Assembly (NCBI GenBank): GCA_019188255.1
Contig: JAETXT010000001.1
Location: 7,316,001 to 7,380,000, forward strand
Direction of reading: 5' to 3'
Source: Verticillium longisporum
Lineage: Eukaryota > Ascomycota > Sordariomycetes > Glomerellales > Plectosphaerellaceae
Length of the DNA: 64,000 nucleotides
Shown here piece by piece: positions 32,263 to 44,079 of this stretch. The translations under genes were made by a program, and so were the position numbers. How positions within the stretch are numbered: the first letter of the stretch is position 1; each line of letters starts with the position of its first letter. The notes beneath the pieces were generated by a model. The model was not told where the DNA came from. It saw only the letters and a program-made list of their open reading frames with translations, and did no database searches.

Positions 32263-35200
32263 TAATTCTCCTCCTCTAAGTCGATATCCTAGCGACCCTT
32301 ATTTATAAGCGCTATATCTTAAGTAATTATATCCTTTAATTTATTCTTCTTTTATAATATTAACGAAATATTAAATTATATTAAAAAACTAAAATCCTTA
32401 TTTACTCGAAAGCGATAAGAATAGTTTAATTTTATTAAGCTTCGTAGCTATAACGTTATACTATATTCCTTCTATTAATAGAAGGGTTAGAAGTATTATA
32501 TAATAGAGGGCGTTAATCGCTACTCCGAATACGTTTATTATAATCGCTCTTACGATAATTCGGGGTACCTATTAACGCTTATAAATACCTATAATAATAT
32601 CTCTCTTATTTTCTTAATTTATTAATCTATAATAATATCTCGTATTACCTAGGAGCTAAGTAAGCTAGATAAGAAGGAGCTAGATAAGGAGGCGTATTTA
32701 GAGGAGCTATAATCTTAAATAGTAGAAGCTCTTAATCGTTTAAAGCGCTTTTATATTTAAAAGCGATCTCTTTATAAAAAGGGTATAAAGATAGTAAATT
32801 AAGGGTTATAGTCTCTAGACGAGTTAGATTCTACGGAGTAGGAGGAGTCTAAGGCTATAATAGCTATATAAGCGGTTAGGGGTTTCGGGGTTATTAATTA
32901 AAGCGCTTTAGGCTCCTTTAACCTAGAATCGCTTAATTTCCTTAAGATTAATAATACTATTTTAGTAATTATAAGTAATTTAAGTTCTTAATTAGTTCCT
33001 ATATATTTTCTTTATATTTATAGTTTTTCTATTTAATAAAGTATTTATTTTATTTATTTATTTTTCTATAATCGATAATTCTTTTAACTTCGTATTTATT
33101 TATATCTTCTATTCCTATATTAATTATAAATAATATATTTAATAATATTAGTTCTAAAAATATTATATAAAAAACGGGGTAAATCTTTATATTCTTTAAT
33201 AATAAAAGGTAATAGTTAGTATCTAAGAGTTTCTTAAGAATTTTAAAAGGTCTTAGTTTCTTAAAATCTAATTTATCGTTTAGTCGTTTAGTTTTAATAT
33301 TTTAATAGATAAAGTAGATACTACCTCCCTCCTATAAAGATAGTCCTTTTATCCTTATTTTATTAGTATACGTAATTATTCTAGTATATATAAGCTCGAG
33401 GTCGAGCTTAATCTAGTCCTAGATCTTATAGATATTAGCTATAATATTAATTACTTTTAGCGTATCTAGTACTTTATAGCGTTCCGCGTAAGCTATTAAG
33501 TTATATTTATAATTAATATAGAAGGGTAACTCCTTTATAGACTCGCTTAATAAGCTATTATATATAAACTATATAATAAATAATAATATAACTTAATTAT
33601 CCTATTAATAGTTAATATAATATTAGAGGTATTATTTTAAAGTCTAATTCGTTCTTTCTACTTATCTATTTATCTACGGGTAAAAAGCTATAGATAGTTT
33701 ATATTTAGTTCTAAGTTAAGCGATAAATAATTTCTAGAAATTATTAATAAAGAGCTTATCTCTATTTAATATTAATTCTTTTAGGAGTCTATATTATCTT
33801 ATAATATTTCTAAGGAAGATATAGGCGAGGTCTTCTATTATTCCTATAACTTTATATAAGAGAAAATACGAGTATTTAGTAAATTAGTCTATAATTATTA
33901 GGATATTATTATAAGAGGTCCTAATTAAGGGTTCCTTCGATAATAATAAGCTAATAATAAAGTCTAATAAGATTAATTCCTAAGCTATTATTAATATTAA
34001 TAAAGCCTTAAGTTCTCTATAAAGCCTATACCTTTCTATTTTACTCTTTTTATAGAGGTCGTAATTACGAATAATTATTATAATATCCTATCTAGTTCCT
34101 TTAAAGTTATAGTATTTCTTAAATCGAGCGAAGGTCTTTATTACTCTTTAATACCTATAGGCCTTAGCTTCGTAGACTTATCGAATTAGTTCTAATACTT
34201 CTATAAATAGTCTAGCGGGTATTATATAAATAGTAATTATTAGCGTTTAATAATAAAGGATAAGATTCCCTTCTTTATCTTTTATTAAGATAGTATTAAT
34301 ATTAAGGGGCGTATTTTATTTATAATCTAAATATCTATTTAGAATATCTATTTTATTATTCTTAGATCCTTTATAATAGATAATAATAAAGTTAAATTCC
34401 GAAAGGAATTCTATTTATCTAATTTAACGTTTATTAAGGTCTTTATTTATTATAAAGTATATAAGATTCTTATAATTAATATAGACCTTAATTTCGTATC
34501 GTACTCTAGAGAGATATATTCTCTATTCTTTAAAGGCTTCGATAATTACTATAAATTCTTTATTATATATTTAATAATTAAGCTCTAGTCTATATAGCTT
34601 CTTCGAGAAGAACGCTATTAAATATAAGTATCCTTAATCGTCCCTTTATCCTAATTATCCTCTAATAGCGAAATCGGAGGTATCTATCTCGACTTTTATA
34701 GGTTTTTAGGGTCTATTATTTAGAGGACTAATTTACTAAAAACGATATCGATAATTTAGCGAAATACTTTTTCTTAAGATTCGTTCTATATAAACTCTAT
34801 TTCCTTAATTATAAAGCTTATTAAAGGATTAATAATCTTACTATATCCTTTTAAGAATTATTAATAGAAGTTAACGAAACCGAGGAATACTCTAATATCT
34901 TTAACGTTCTTTAATATAGGCTATTCCTTAATAGCTACTACTTTAGATTTTTCTATTTTAATTTCTCTTAGGGTAATCGTATACTTTAGGAAATCTACTT
35001 CTTATATATAGAACTTAGCTTTTTCTAATTCTATTAATAGCTCGTATTAATATAATCGTATAAGGATATAGTAAACGTATCCCTTATATTCTTCTATTAT
35101 CTTCGAGAAGATTAAAATATTATCGAGATATACTATTACGAAGACGTCTAGGAATTCTTATAATATATTATTAATTATATTTTAGAAGGTTATAAAAGTA

Positions 35201-38200
35201 TTAATTAATCTAAATAATATAATTAAGTATTTATAGTATCCTTATTATATTCGGAATACCGTTTTCTATTCCTTTCTATCCTTAATATAAATAAGGTTAT
35301 ATACTCTTTTAAGATCGAGTACTATAAACTAATTAGCTCTTATTAATACGTCCCTAAATTCTAATATTAGAGGTAATAAATAGTAATTCTTAATAATAAT
35401 ATCGTTTAATTATCTATAATCGATATATAATCTTTCCTTATTATTCTTCTTTAATATAAAGAGAATCGGGTATCCTATTAAGGATATCGATAATCGGATA
35501 TATCCTTTTCTAAAGTTCTCCTTAAAATATTTATTAAGAATATCTATTTATCGAGGGTTTAATCTATAGATCTTATTAAATTAGGGGCTCTCCTTTTCCT
35601 TAATTGGGATTTCGTGGTCGTAATATATATACTTAGGTAGTACTATATCGACTTCTTCTTTAAAGATCTTTTCGTATTTCTAGTATTCCTTAAATATATT
35701 CTATAGTCTTTCTTATTATTCTATTATAAGCTCTTCTAGGGTTATCTCCTCTAAATTATCCTTATTTATAAGGGCTAATTAGAGGTCGTTTAAGAGACCG
35801 TTTATAGGTCTTTCCTTAAAGGCTAACGTACTCTACTAAACGCGGCTAACTATTTAGTTAATTTAAGGGTTCTATTATCTAAGCTATAGGATATTTAGGA
35901 TAATTTATTTTCCTCCTATATTAATAATATCGAAGGTTATATAACCTTAATAGCGAGAGATAAATACTTAGAAGGGCGTAGTCTCTATATTTACGATCCC
36001 TCCTCTATATAAGACCGCTTATCCTTCTATTATATTAAGTTAATAGGGTTCCTCCTTATATTTCTATATAATCTTATTCTTATTAATATATTCGGGGCTT
36101 ATATAGTTACCCTAAGCGCTACTATCTAATAGCGTACTCGCTTATCTTCCTCCTACGTTTATTCGTATATAGAGGTAATTTATATTATAGGTTCGTTTAG
36201 CGGAGTAGATCGCTCTTACTTCCTTCGTCGATCGTTATCCCTATCCGATTAATACTTACCTTTTCTTAAAGAGGGTAATATAATAAGTAACTATATTATA
36301 GATAGTCTATCTAAGTTATTATTCCTCTTATCGCTTTTATAGTAGATATAGAAGAGTAGTTTCTTAATATCCTTTATACGATAAAGTCTCTAATCTCTAG
36401 CTTTAGCGATATAGTATTTTATATATATATTATTATCGTAGTCCTCCTATCTAGCGTTATCTTAATAGTATTTATCGTAATAAGCGGGGTTTAATTAGAA
36501 CGTAAGCTAATCTTAATTATATTCGTCTATATATAGGATCTATTTACGATTTTCTTATTCGAATTCTACTTTTATTTATAGCTCGATCTAGTAATTACGT
36601 AGGAGAAACTAATATACGGCCTTCTCCTTAAAATAGTATTTATAATCGTTATAGACGTATTCGGGCTAGAATAATTAATAATATTATTTATAAGCGTAGT
36701 AAAGTACTAAGTAATCTCTTATTATAAATCGTATATTTTCTTTAATGCTTTCTCGCTTTTAAATACTAGCTTTCTATAGTTTAGTCCTATAATAGATAAG
36801 TTTATTCTATAATATTAAGGGGTTATAGTCCTCGTTAGCGCTATTAACTTCGTATACTTATATAAGTATATAGGGCTAGGTCTATCTAAGCGGAGATTCT
36901 TCTTTACTAGCTTATATATATTTATCCTATTCTATATCGTTTATTAATCCTATATAAAAAGCTAATTATAGTTCTAAGTAAATATATTTATAGGCTCTTT
37001 CCTTATCTATATCGATTTCCTAGGTCTTAGGTATTACCTATTAAGCCTATTTCTAGATACGTTTATCTTTCTTTATAATTATTATTATAGCTAAGGTTCG
37101 TTATCCTATAAGCGCTCTAGGGAACTATCTATTCTACTCCTTATTATCCTTATATATAAAATAGCTATCTTAATAATAGAAGGTCTAATTAATATTAATA
37201 TAATTCTAGTATTAAGTATAATTAAGCTTTTACTTATTAATAGGCTTCTAAGGCTTCTTTAATTAACGATATTCTCGAGCTATATACCCGTTTTTATTAT
37301 AATTATAGTATTTTATATCCTTAAGATCCTTTAATTTACTATATTTAATATTATCGAGCTTTATAGGTCCTATATAAATAGTCTATCCCTAAGCTATACT
37401 AATATAGGGTTTATCGTATTAATATTTACGTCCTTAATTAGATCGGTAATAGGGAATATAAGGGTTCTATAGTCCTATAGTAGGCTTTCGTCCCTTTTCT
37501 ATTCTATATTTATATTAGCGATTATCGATTTTAACGGCTATAGCGATATACTTAGTAAGGGTTTCGGGTCTATCCTCCTAGATAAGGTCATCCTTAATAG
37601 TATCTTTAAGTCCTTTATAGAAACGGGCTATAAAAGCGGATTCTATTTAATCGAGTCGATTAACTAAGAATCGAAACTCTATAATATACTTAATAGCTAG
37701 CTTAGTCTATTTAAGCTAAAGGATTTTTCTTTCGTTTTATCGTTCTTTATCTATATCCCTAAACGCTCCTTTAATAGCTTCTTCGAATATATTTATATTT
37801 ACGTAGATATCCTAAGTAGCCTATTTTATATCTTCTTTCTTAATATAAATAGAATAGTCTTTAATAAAGGGTTCGAATTAATATAAAGTATCCCCTTTAA
37901 AGTAAGAGGAGGTATTAGCGACCTTCTCGCCTTAATACTTAAGTTAGCCCTTATTAGCTTTATAGTATTAGCGTACCTAAGTAATAAAAGATTAAAATAC
38001 TTTAAGGTTATTATCGAATAATTAAAGGGGAAGAGCCTTTATACTCGTTCCGCTTTAAAATTATTATATTAAAGCTCGGAGCTATTTATTCTCTAAATAG
38101 AGCTCCTAGATTATAATAGCTAAGTTATTAGCGCTATTTCCGACGTTATTAATAGATATTATTCTTATAATAAGTATTATTTAATATTATAAAATAAACC

Positions 38201-38222
38201 TATTAAATAAGAGTAATTAAAA

Positions 38223-38654
38223 TATTACGACCTAATAGCTTCTAAAGGGGAATACTATTAAAGGGTTAAGGTTATTATTTATAGAAGCTTAAGTTATAAT
38301 TCTAAGACGATATAATATTATAAGGTACTACGTACTTATTATAATAGATATAAAGTAAAACTTAGATTAATTACTATTATAAGAAAGAATATATCTATAA
38401 ATACTAAATACCTATCCTTATATACCTATTATTCTATCCTTATTATATTAGGTTAGTAAGTCTATATTAAATAGCTTACCTTTCTTATCGTAATCCTATT
38501 ACTTAGGTTACGGTATAGTTAGTAACCGGATCACTTTAAGAATCGTGATCTAGTCACGGTCACGTAAGTGATCCTATAGGTCCGTATAGCGCGTCCGATC
38601 GCCTACGGGGTATCCTGCCTAGTGTCCTAGTAACGACCGGGCTAGGGCGTTATA
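38223..38654 (-). repeat. 5' LTR of Y1, with a weakly mutated right end
   Basis: 432 bp. The last 130 bases retain CA and TG (gatcac, gtgatc, tcacggtcacg) that are lost in the 3' LTR. A stem-loop with arms ggatcactt (38528) and aagtgatcc (38574) lies here. Confidence 0.85.
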
Positions 38655-41056
38655 GATATTTAGGATAATTTATTTTCCTTTTATATTAATAATATCGAAG
38701 ATTATATAACTTTAATAGCGAGAGATAAATACTTAGAAGAGTATAATCTCTATATTTACGATCCCTCCTCTATATAAGATTACTTATCCTTCTATTATAT
38801 TAAATTAATAAGGTTCTTCTTTATATTTCTATATAATCTTATTCTTATTAATATATTTAAGGCTTATATAATTACCCTAAATACTACTATTTAATAGTAT
38901 ACTTACTTATCGTCCTCCTATATTTACTCTTATATAGAAGTAATTCGTATTATAGGTTTATTTAGCTAAATAGATCGCTTTTACTTCCTTTATTAATCGT
39001 TATCCCTATCTAATTAATATTTACTTTTTCCCGAAAGCAGTAATATAGTAAATAGCTATATTATATTTAGATTACTTAGGTCAAGGTTATTATCGTCCTT
39101 ATAATAGATTTTAAAGAATAGCTTCTTAATATATTTTATATAGTAAAGCCTTTAATCTCTAGCCTTAGCTATATAATACTTTATATATATATTATTATCG
39201 TAATCCTCTTATCTAATATAATCTTAATAGTATTTATTATAATATGCAAGGTCTAATTAGAATATAAGCTAACTTTAATTATATTCGTTTATATATAGGA
39301 TCTATTTACGACTTTCCTATTTAAATTCTATTATTATTTATAGCTCGGTCTAATAATTATATAAGAGAAATTAATATATAGCTTTCTCTTTAAAATAATA
39401 TTTATAATTATCGTAGATATATTTAAGCTAAAATAATTAATAGTATTATTTATAAATATAGTAGAATACTAGATAATCTCCTATTATAAATTATATATTT
39501 TCTTTTATACTTTCTTATTTTCGGGCGCTGGCTTTCTATAGCTTAGTCCTATAATAGATAAATTCGTCCTATAATATAAGGGGATCGTAATCCTTATTAA
39601 GGTTATTAATAGCGTAGGTCTATATTAGGATATAGAGTTAAAGTTATCCTAATAGGGGTTCCTCTTTCTAGCTTATTTATATATATTTATCCTATTCCTT
39701 ATTACTTATAAGTCTAATATAGGGTATAGCTTATAATTCCGGGTAAGCTTATTTATAAACCCTTTCTTTATTTATATCGATTTCCTAGGTCTTTAGTATT
39801 ACTTATTAAGCTTATTTCTAAATTCATCTTTCCTTCTTAATAATAATTATTATAGCTAAGGTTCTTTATCCTATAAATATTCTAAGGAATTATCTATTCT
39901 ATTCTTTATTATCCTTATATATAGGATAGCTATCCTAATAATAGAAAGTCTAATTAATTTTAGTATAATCTTAATATTAAGTATAATTAAGCTATTATTT
40001 ATTTATAAGTTTCTAAGGTTTCTTTAGTTAATAATATTCGTAAGCTATATACCTATTCTTATTATAATTATAGTATTTTATATCCTTAAGATCCTTTAGT
40101 TTACTATATCTAATATTATTAAGCTCTATAGGTCTTATATAGGTAATCTATCCCTAAGCTATACTAATATAGGGTTTATCGTATTAATATTTACGTCCTT
40201 AATTAGATCGCTAATAAGGAATATAAAGGTTTTATAATCCTATAATAGGCTTTTATCCTTTTTCTATTCTACGTTTATATTAACGATCGTCGATTTTAAT
40301 AGCTATAGCGATATACTTAGTAAGGGTTTCGGGTCTATCCTCCTAGATAAGGTCGTCCTTAATAGCGTCTTTAAGTCCTTTATAGAAACGGGCTATAAGA
40401 GCGGACTCTATTTAATTAAATCGATTAGCTAAGAATCGAAACTCTATAGCGTATTTAATAATTAGCTTAATCTATTTAAGCTAAAGGATTTTTCTTTCGT
40501 TTTATTATTCCTTATCTATATCTCTAAACGCCCTTTTAATAGCTTCTTCGAATACGTTTATGTTTATATAGATATCCTAAATAGCCTATTTTATATCTTC
40601 TTTCTTAATATAAATAGAATAATCCTTAATAAAGGGTTTAAATTAATATAAAGCGTCCCCCTTAAAATAAAAGGAGGTATTAACGACCTTCTCGCTTTAG
40701 TATTTAAGTTAGCCCTTATTAGCTTTATAATACCTAGGTAATAAAAGATTAAAATACTTTAGGGTTATTATCGAATAATTAAAGGGGAAGAGCCTTTATA
40801 CTCGTTCCGCTTTAAAGTTATTATATTAAGGCTCGGAGCTATTTATTCTCTAAACGGAGCTCCTAGATTATAGCGGCTAAGTTACTAGCGCTATTTCCGA
40901 TATTATTAATAGATATTATTCTTATAATAAGTATTACTTAGTATTATAAAGTAAACTTATTAAATAAGAATAATTAAAATATTATAACTTAATAGCTTCT
41001 AAAGGGGGAATATTATTAGAGGGTTAAGGTTATTATTTATAGAAGCTTAAGTTATA
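38655..41056 (-). mobile_element. Y2 (unit 1): 5' half with the first 77 bp of its 5' LTR
   Basis: Continues Y2 from the GATAT duplication (gatatttaggataattt) through gag relics similar to Y1 38215-35885. From 40980 (tattataacttaatag) an LTR begins in the Y family pattern but is cut at 41056 by pogo copy 2. Confidence 0.75.
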
Positions 41057-42916
41057 ACGTAATCCACAAGCGAGTGGTTCACCCATGCGAGTGGTTCACT
41101 TCACCCCGACCCGACAAACATTCCGAGGAAAACCTCAACCCAAACGCCGTAAATCAATTAAAATCACTCCTCCTCGTCTTTTGCAGACGATGAGATAGCT
41201 ACCTGACAAGTTCTCGCGTTGTGGCCGGTCTTCCCGCATACGCTACAGCATCGTTTCTTCGGCTGGGACCACGACGCGGGACCCGGGTTCTGCAGCGTTT
41301 CCTCTTTTATCTGGATATCTACTTCCTTCTGAGCAATCTTGTCCTGTCCCTCGCCTACAGCCATGCTTCCTCCTTCCCGGAGACGTAGCTTTTTGGCCCT
41401 CCGGCGTCGGCTTAGTGTAGCATTTTCCTCTCGAAGGATCATAACCTCTGACTTCAAAAGAGCGATCTGGTGCATAACACCCCGCGTCCCCTTCGCAAGA
41501 TAGTCAACAGCATCTAAAATTGACGTTGGGGAGCTTCCCTGGTGGCGTGAGATTCGCCCTTTGATGAAGTCAGTCTGGGAACCTGCCTCGAGCAGGTTAG
41601 TGGGCGTCTTAGAGACCCAAGAATCACGCTCCCCGTGGGACGTCCCCGGAGGCGTCGTCGTCCTCAACCTCACATCCAGCTTTGACAGGACTGTTTCCGG
41701 GTTATGGGGGACAAGCCCCGCTCCTCGAAAGCCTCCCTGGATGTTTTTTCTGTCATTGCTTGCTGAAATGCAGCCGAAAACGCCGGGAAGAAGTCCTCTT
41801 TGCTGATGTGCGTTGTACCCGCCCTCATCCTATCCTCGATTTGCCGACCGTATGCTTTCTTTAGTGGGCCAAAACACCCAACATCGAGAGGCTGGAGTAG
41901 ATGTGACGAATGAGGAGGCATACAGAGTGTGATGATGTTGTTCTCCTTGCAGTAGAGTTCGAAGTCGACCGAGTGGTGACTTTCGTGGCCATCCAGGATC
42001 AGTAGGCGATAACCGCCCGAAGTACGGGACTTTGTATGCCTGTCAAAATGCCGAATCCATTCCAGACCAATATCATTCGTCGTCCAGCCGTTTGGAGATG
42101 TTGCGATTCTCCAGTCGCGAGAAATCGCGTCGTCCTGGTACCAGCTCGAGAGGTGGTACTTGCCCGAAACCACGATGAACGGCGGGACGGAGAAACCCAA
42201 CGCGCCAACGCCCTGGATCACCGTAACCCATTCCCGGTTGCCTGGCTGCCTCATCTTCACATTGGACCGTCTTTCCGAACTGGTCACGACCATTCCGTTG
42301 GCGATAACGCCCATCTGGAAGCCGGTCTCGTCAAAGTTGTACATGTCAGCCTCTTGGATGCCGTACTTGGCGATCATGTTATGCACGAGGCGGAACCACG
42401 CGTTTATCGCGTCCGGATCTTCGCATTGGGCCCTCTTGTAGTCGTACTTGCGAAAGAAACGCGTCCGGAGCTCTGGTTGCCGTTTGACGAAGTTTGCGGC
42501 CCAGTTCTTCCCGACGCGTGGCGCGTCACGGTCGGCAAGCAGGCGATTCGCCATATCTCCGACCTCACCCAACCGGGGAGGGTAAGATCGCGCATCTAGG
42601 TCAAGGATATATTCGACAATAGTTTTCTCTTCTAGTACTGTTAATTTGGCAGAATTGGGCGGGCTTTCGCGTCGGGAGGGTTTGCCCTTCTGGCGTCGGA
42701 GGAGCGTCGTTAAGGGGACGGTGTAGATCCTCGCAGCACTCCGGGCGCTTAGGTTCGGGTCATTGTCCATAGCTTGGATAGCAAGGAATAATTGACCTTC
42801 TTTTGAAAGAGTCTCCATCGCGGGCGGAGGTGGAATCTGTAGAATTCAGGTGTAGGTCGTGGGCCCGGGCGAAGTGAACCACTCGCTTGGGTGAACCACT
42901 CGCTTGTGGATTACGT
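41057..42916 (-). mobile_element. pogo/Fot1-type DNA transposon, copy 2 (hybrid flanks)
   Basis: 1860 bp, TA on both sides, same ends and same sequence as copy 1 at a constant offset of 20931. Its left flank is the Y2 LTR and its right flank is X1, the same right flank as copy 1. That combination is what an exchange between two pogo copies would leave. Confidence 0.95.
41164..42818 (-). CDS. pogo-family transposase copy 2, same one-base frameshift
   Basis: Starts at the ATG at 42818. All domains are as in copy 1: helix-turn-helix and CENP-B-type DNA-binding parts, then catalytic D163, D276 and D312 in the first 382-codon frame, and coiled coil plus CCHC knuckle (CSVCGKTGHNARTC) in the shifted frame down to 41164. 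The translations of the two copies are identical, including the frameshift near 41716. The shift therefore predates the duplication or is a consistent property of the element, and is not a random base-call error in one copy. Confidence 0.85.
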
Positions 42917-43791
42917 TATATCTTTATAGATATATATAAACTCTTATAAATCTAGTATATATAGCTCTATACGCTCTTCCTAAATATACTTTTAGAATAT
43001 ATATAAGTTTTCTTCTTAGAATATATAAATAAGAGAATAAGAATCTAATAAATATATTTAAAGATTAAATAATAATTTAATTCGGAGATTAATAGAACTT
43101 AATATTATATAGATTAGAGCTCTATAACGTTTAATTCTATTATTATAGAGCCTAAGAGCGTAAGAAAGCTATAAATAGAAGTTCTTTAGATCTTTCTAAA
43201 TAAGCTTTAGTAATATTAGAGAATATTTAGTTTAGTATTCTAGGAGGAGACCTATCTCTATATAAATACTTTAAAGGTAATTTAAAGCGTCTTAGAGCTA
43301 AAGATTATATTAATAAGGCTAGAGCGATCTTTTAATATATTATCCGCTTAGCTTAAGAGTATACTAAAGGTAGAGGAGAATACTAGAATATTTAAGTACT
43401 TTTATATTAATAGGTATTATAAGGGCGGAAATAATTATTATTAAATTAATAAAAGAGGAGATTATAGAGAATAATCGTTTTATAGAATTAACGATTATTA
43501 AGATTCTAGGATTAGAATTCGTAAATACTAAATATATTCTAAACTAGATTATAGATCGATAAAGTATTCTCTTAAAGAATAATAATATTTAAAGGAATAA
43601 TAGAAACGTATATAGGAAGTATATAGGGATTAGTAGAAAGGATACTATTAATTCTTAATAGCTATAGAGCTTATTAAGAGCTTAGATTCCGAAGATTTAG
43701 AAGGGCTAAGAATAGAGGAATTATATAGGTCTAATCCTAAAAGCGAACTAATAAATACCTATATAATATACTTCTTAATAAATAAGTTATT
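42917..43791 (+). mobile_element. X1 (unit 2 copy): 5' gag-side fragment
   Basis: Same sequence as 21986-22860. It ends at TTATT (43787-43791), the target duplication of X3, and X1 resumes at 51312 with the second TTATT. Confidence 0.8.
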
Positions 43792-44079
43792 TATTAAGAG
43801 GGCTTCACTATTTATATAAACCCTAATCTAGTACTTCCGCTATATTTACGAGCTCTAAATAGGTAGGGTATCTAATAAGTCTTATAATAGTTAATTCTTA
43901 TATATAAATTATCTGCTTCTCTAAGTTATTACTATCTACGTAAGTTAGATATACCTATCTACTCTTAGCGATTACGTAAGCTATAGTTTACGTACTCCTA
44001 AGAATAAGGGATCCTAGATATTATAGATACCTTAGATATTACTATCCTAATTATAGAGTTCCCTAATATTAATTTAATA
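43792..44079 (-). repeat. 3' LTR of X3
   Basis: 288 bp, tattaagagggc...tttaata; same as 22861-23148 in unit 1. Confidence 0.8.

Larger units (their letters stand above)
25206..36300. repeat. segmental duplication block B, copy 1 (copy 2 at 52906-64000)
   Basis: About 11.1 kb within the window, direct orientation, offset 27700 rising to 27702 after two homopolymer differences. It surely continues past the window end. RIP-type mutations are shared base for base. Confidence 0.9.
31830..38654 (-). mobile_element. Y1: full-length RIP-mutated Ty3/gypsy element nested in Y2
   Basis: 6825 bp with LTRs at 31830-32262 and 38223-38654 and a 5-bp target duplication GATAT (31825-31829, 38655-38659). A purine tract (minus AGAGGAGGAGAATT) adjoins the 3' LTR. 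On the minus strand, past the RIP stops, gag (ARFYKGLKD, about 37620), RT (YLDNILIFS, about 35100-35133), RNase H and integrase (DLYKKSKIERYR about 34060; ERTNQTL about 33650) follow in Ty3/gypsy order with integrase last. No frame is intact. Confidence 0.85.
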
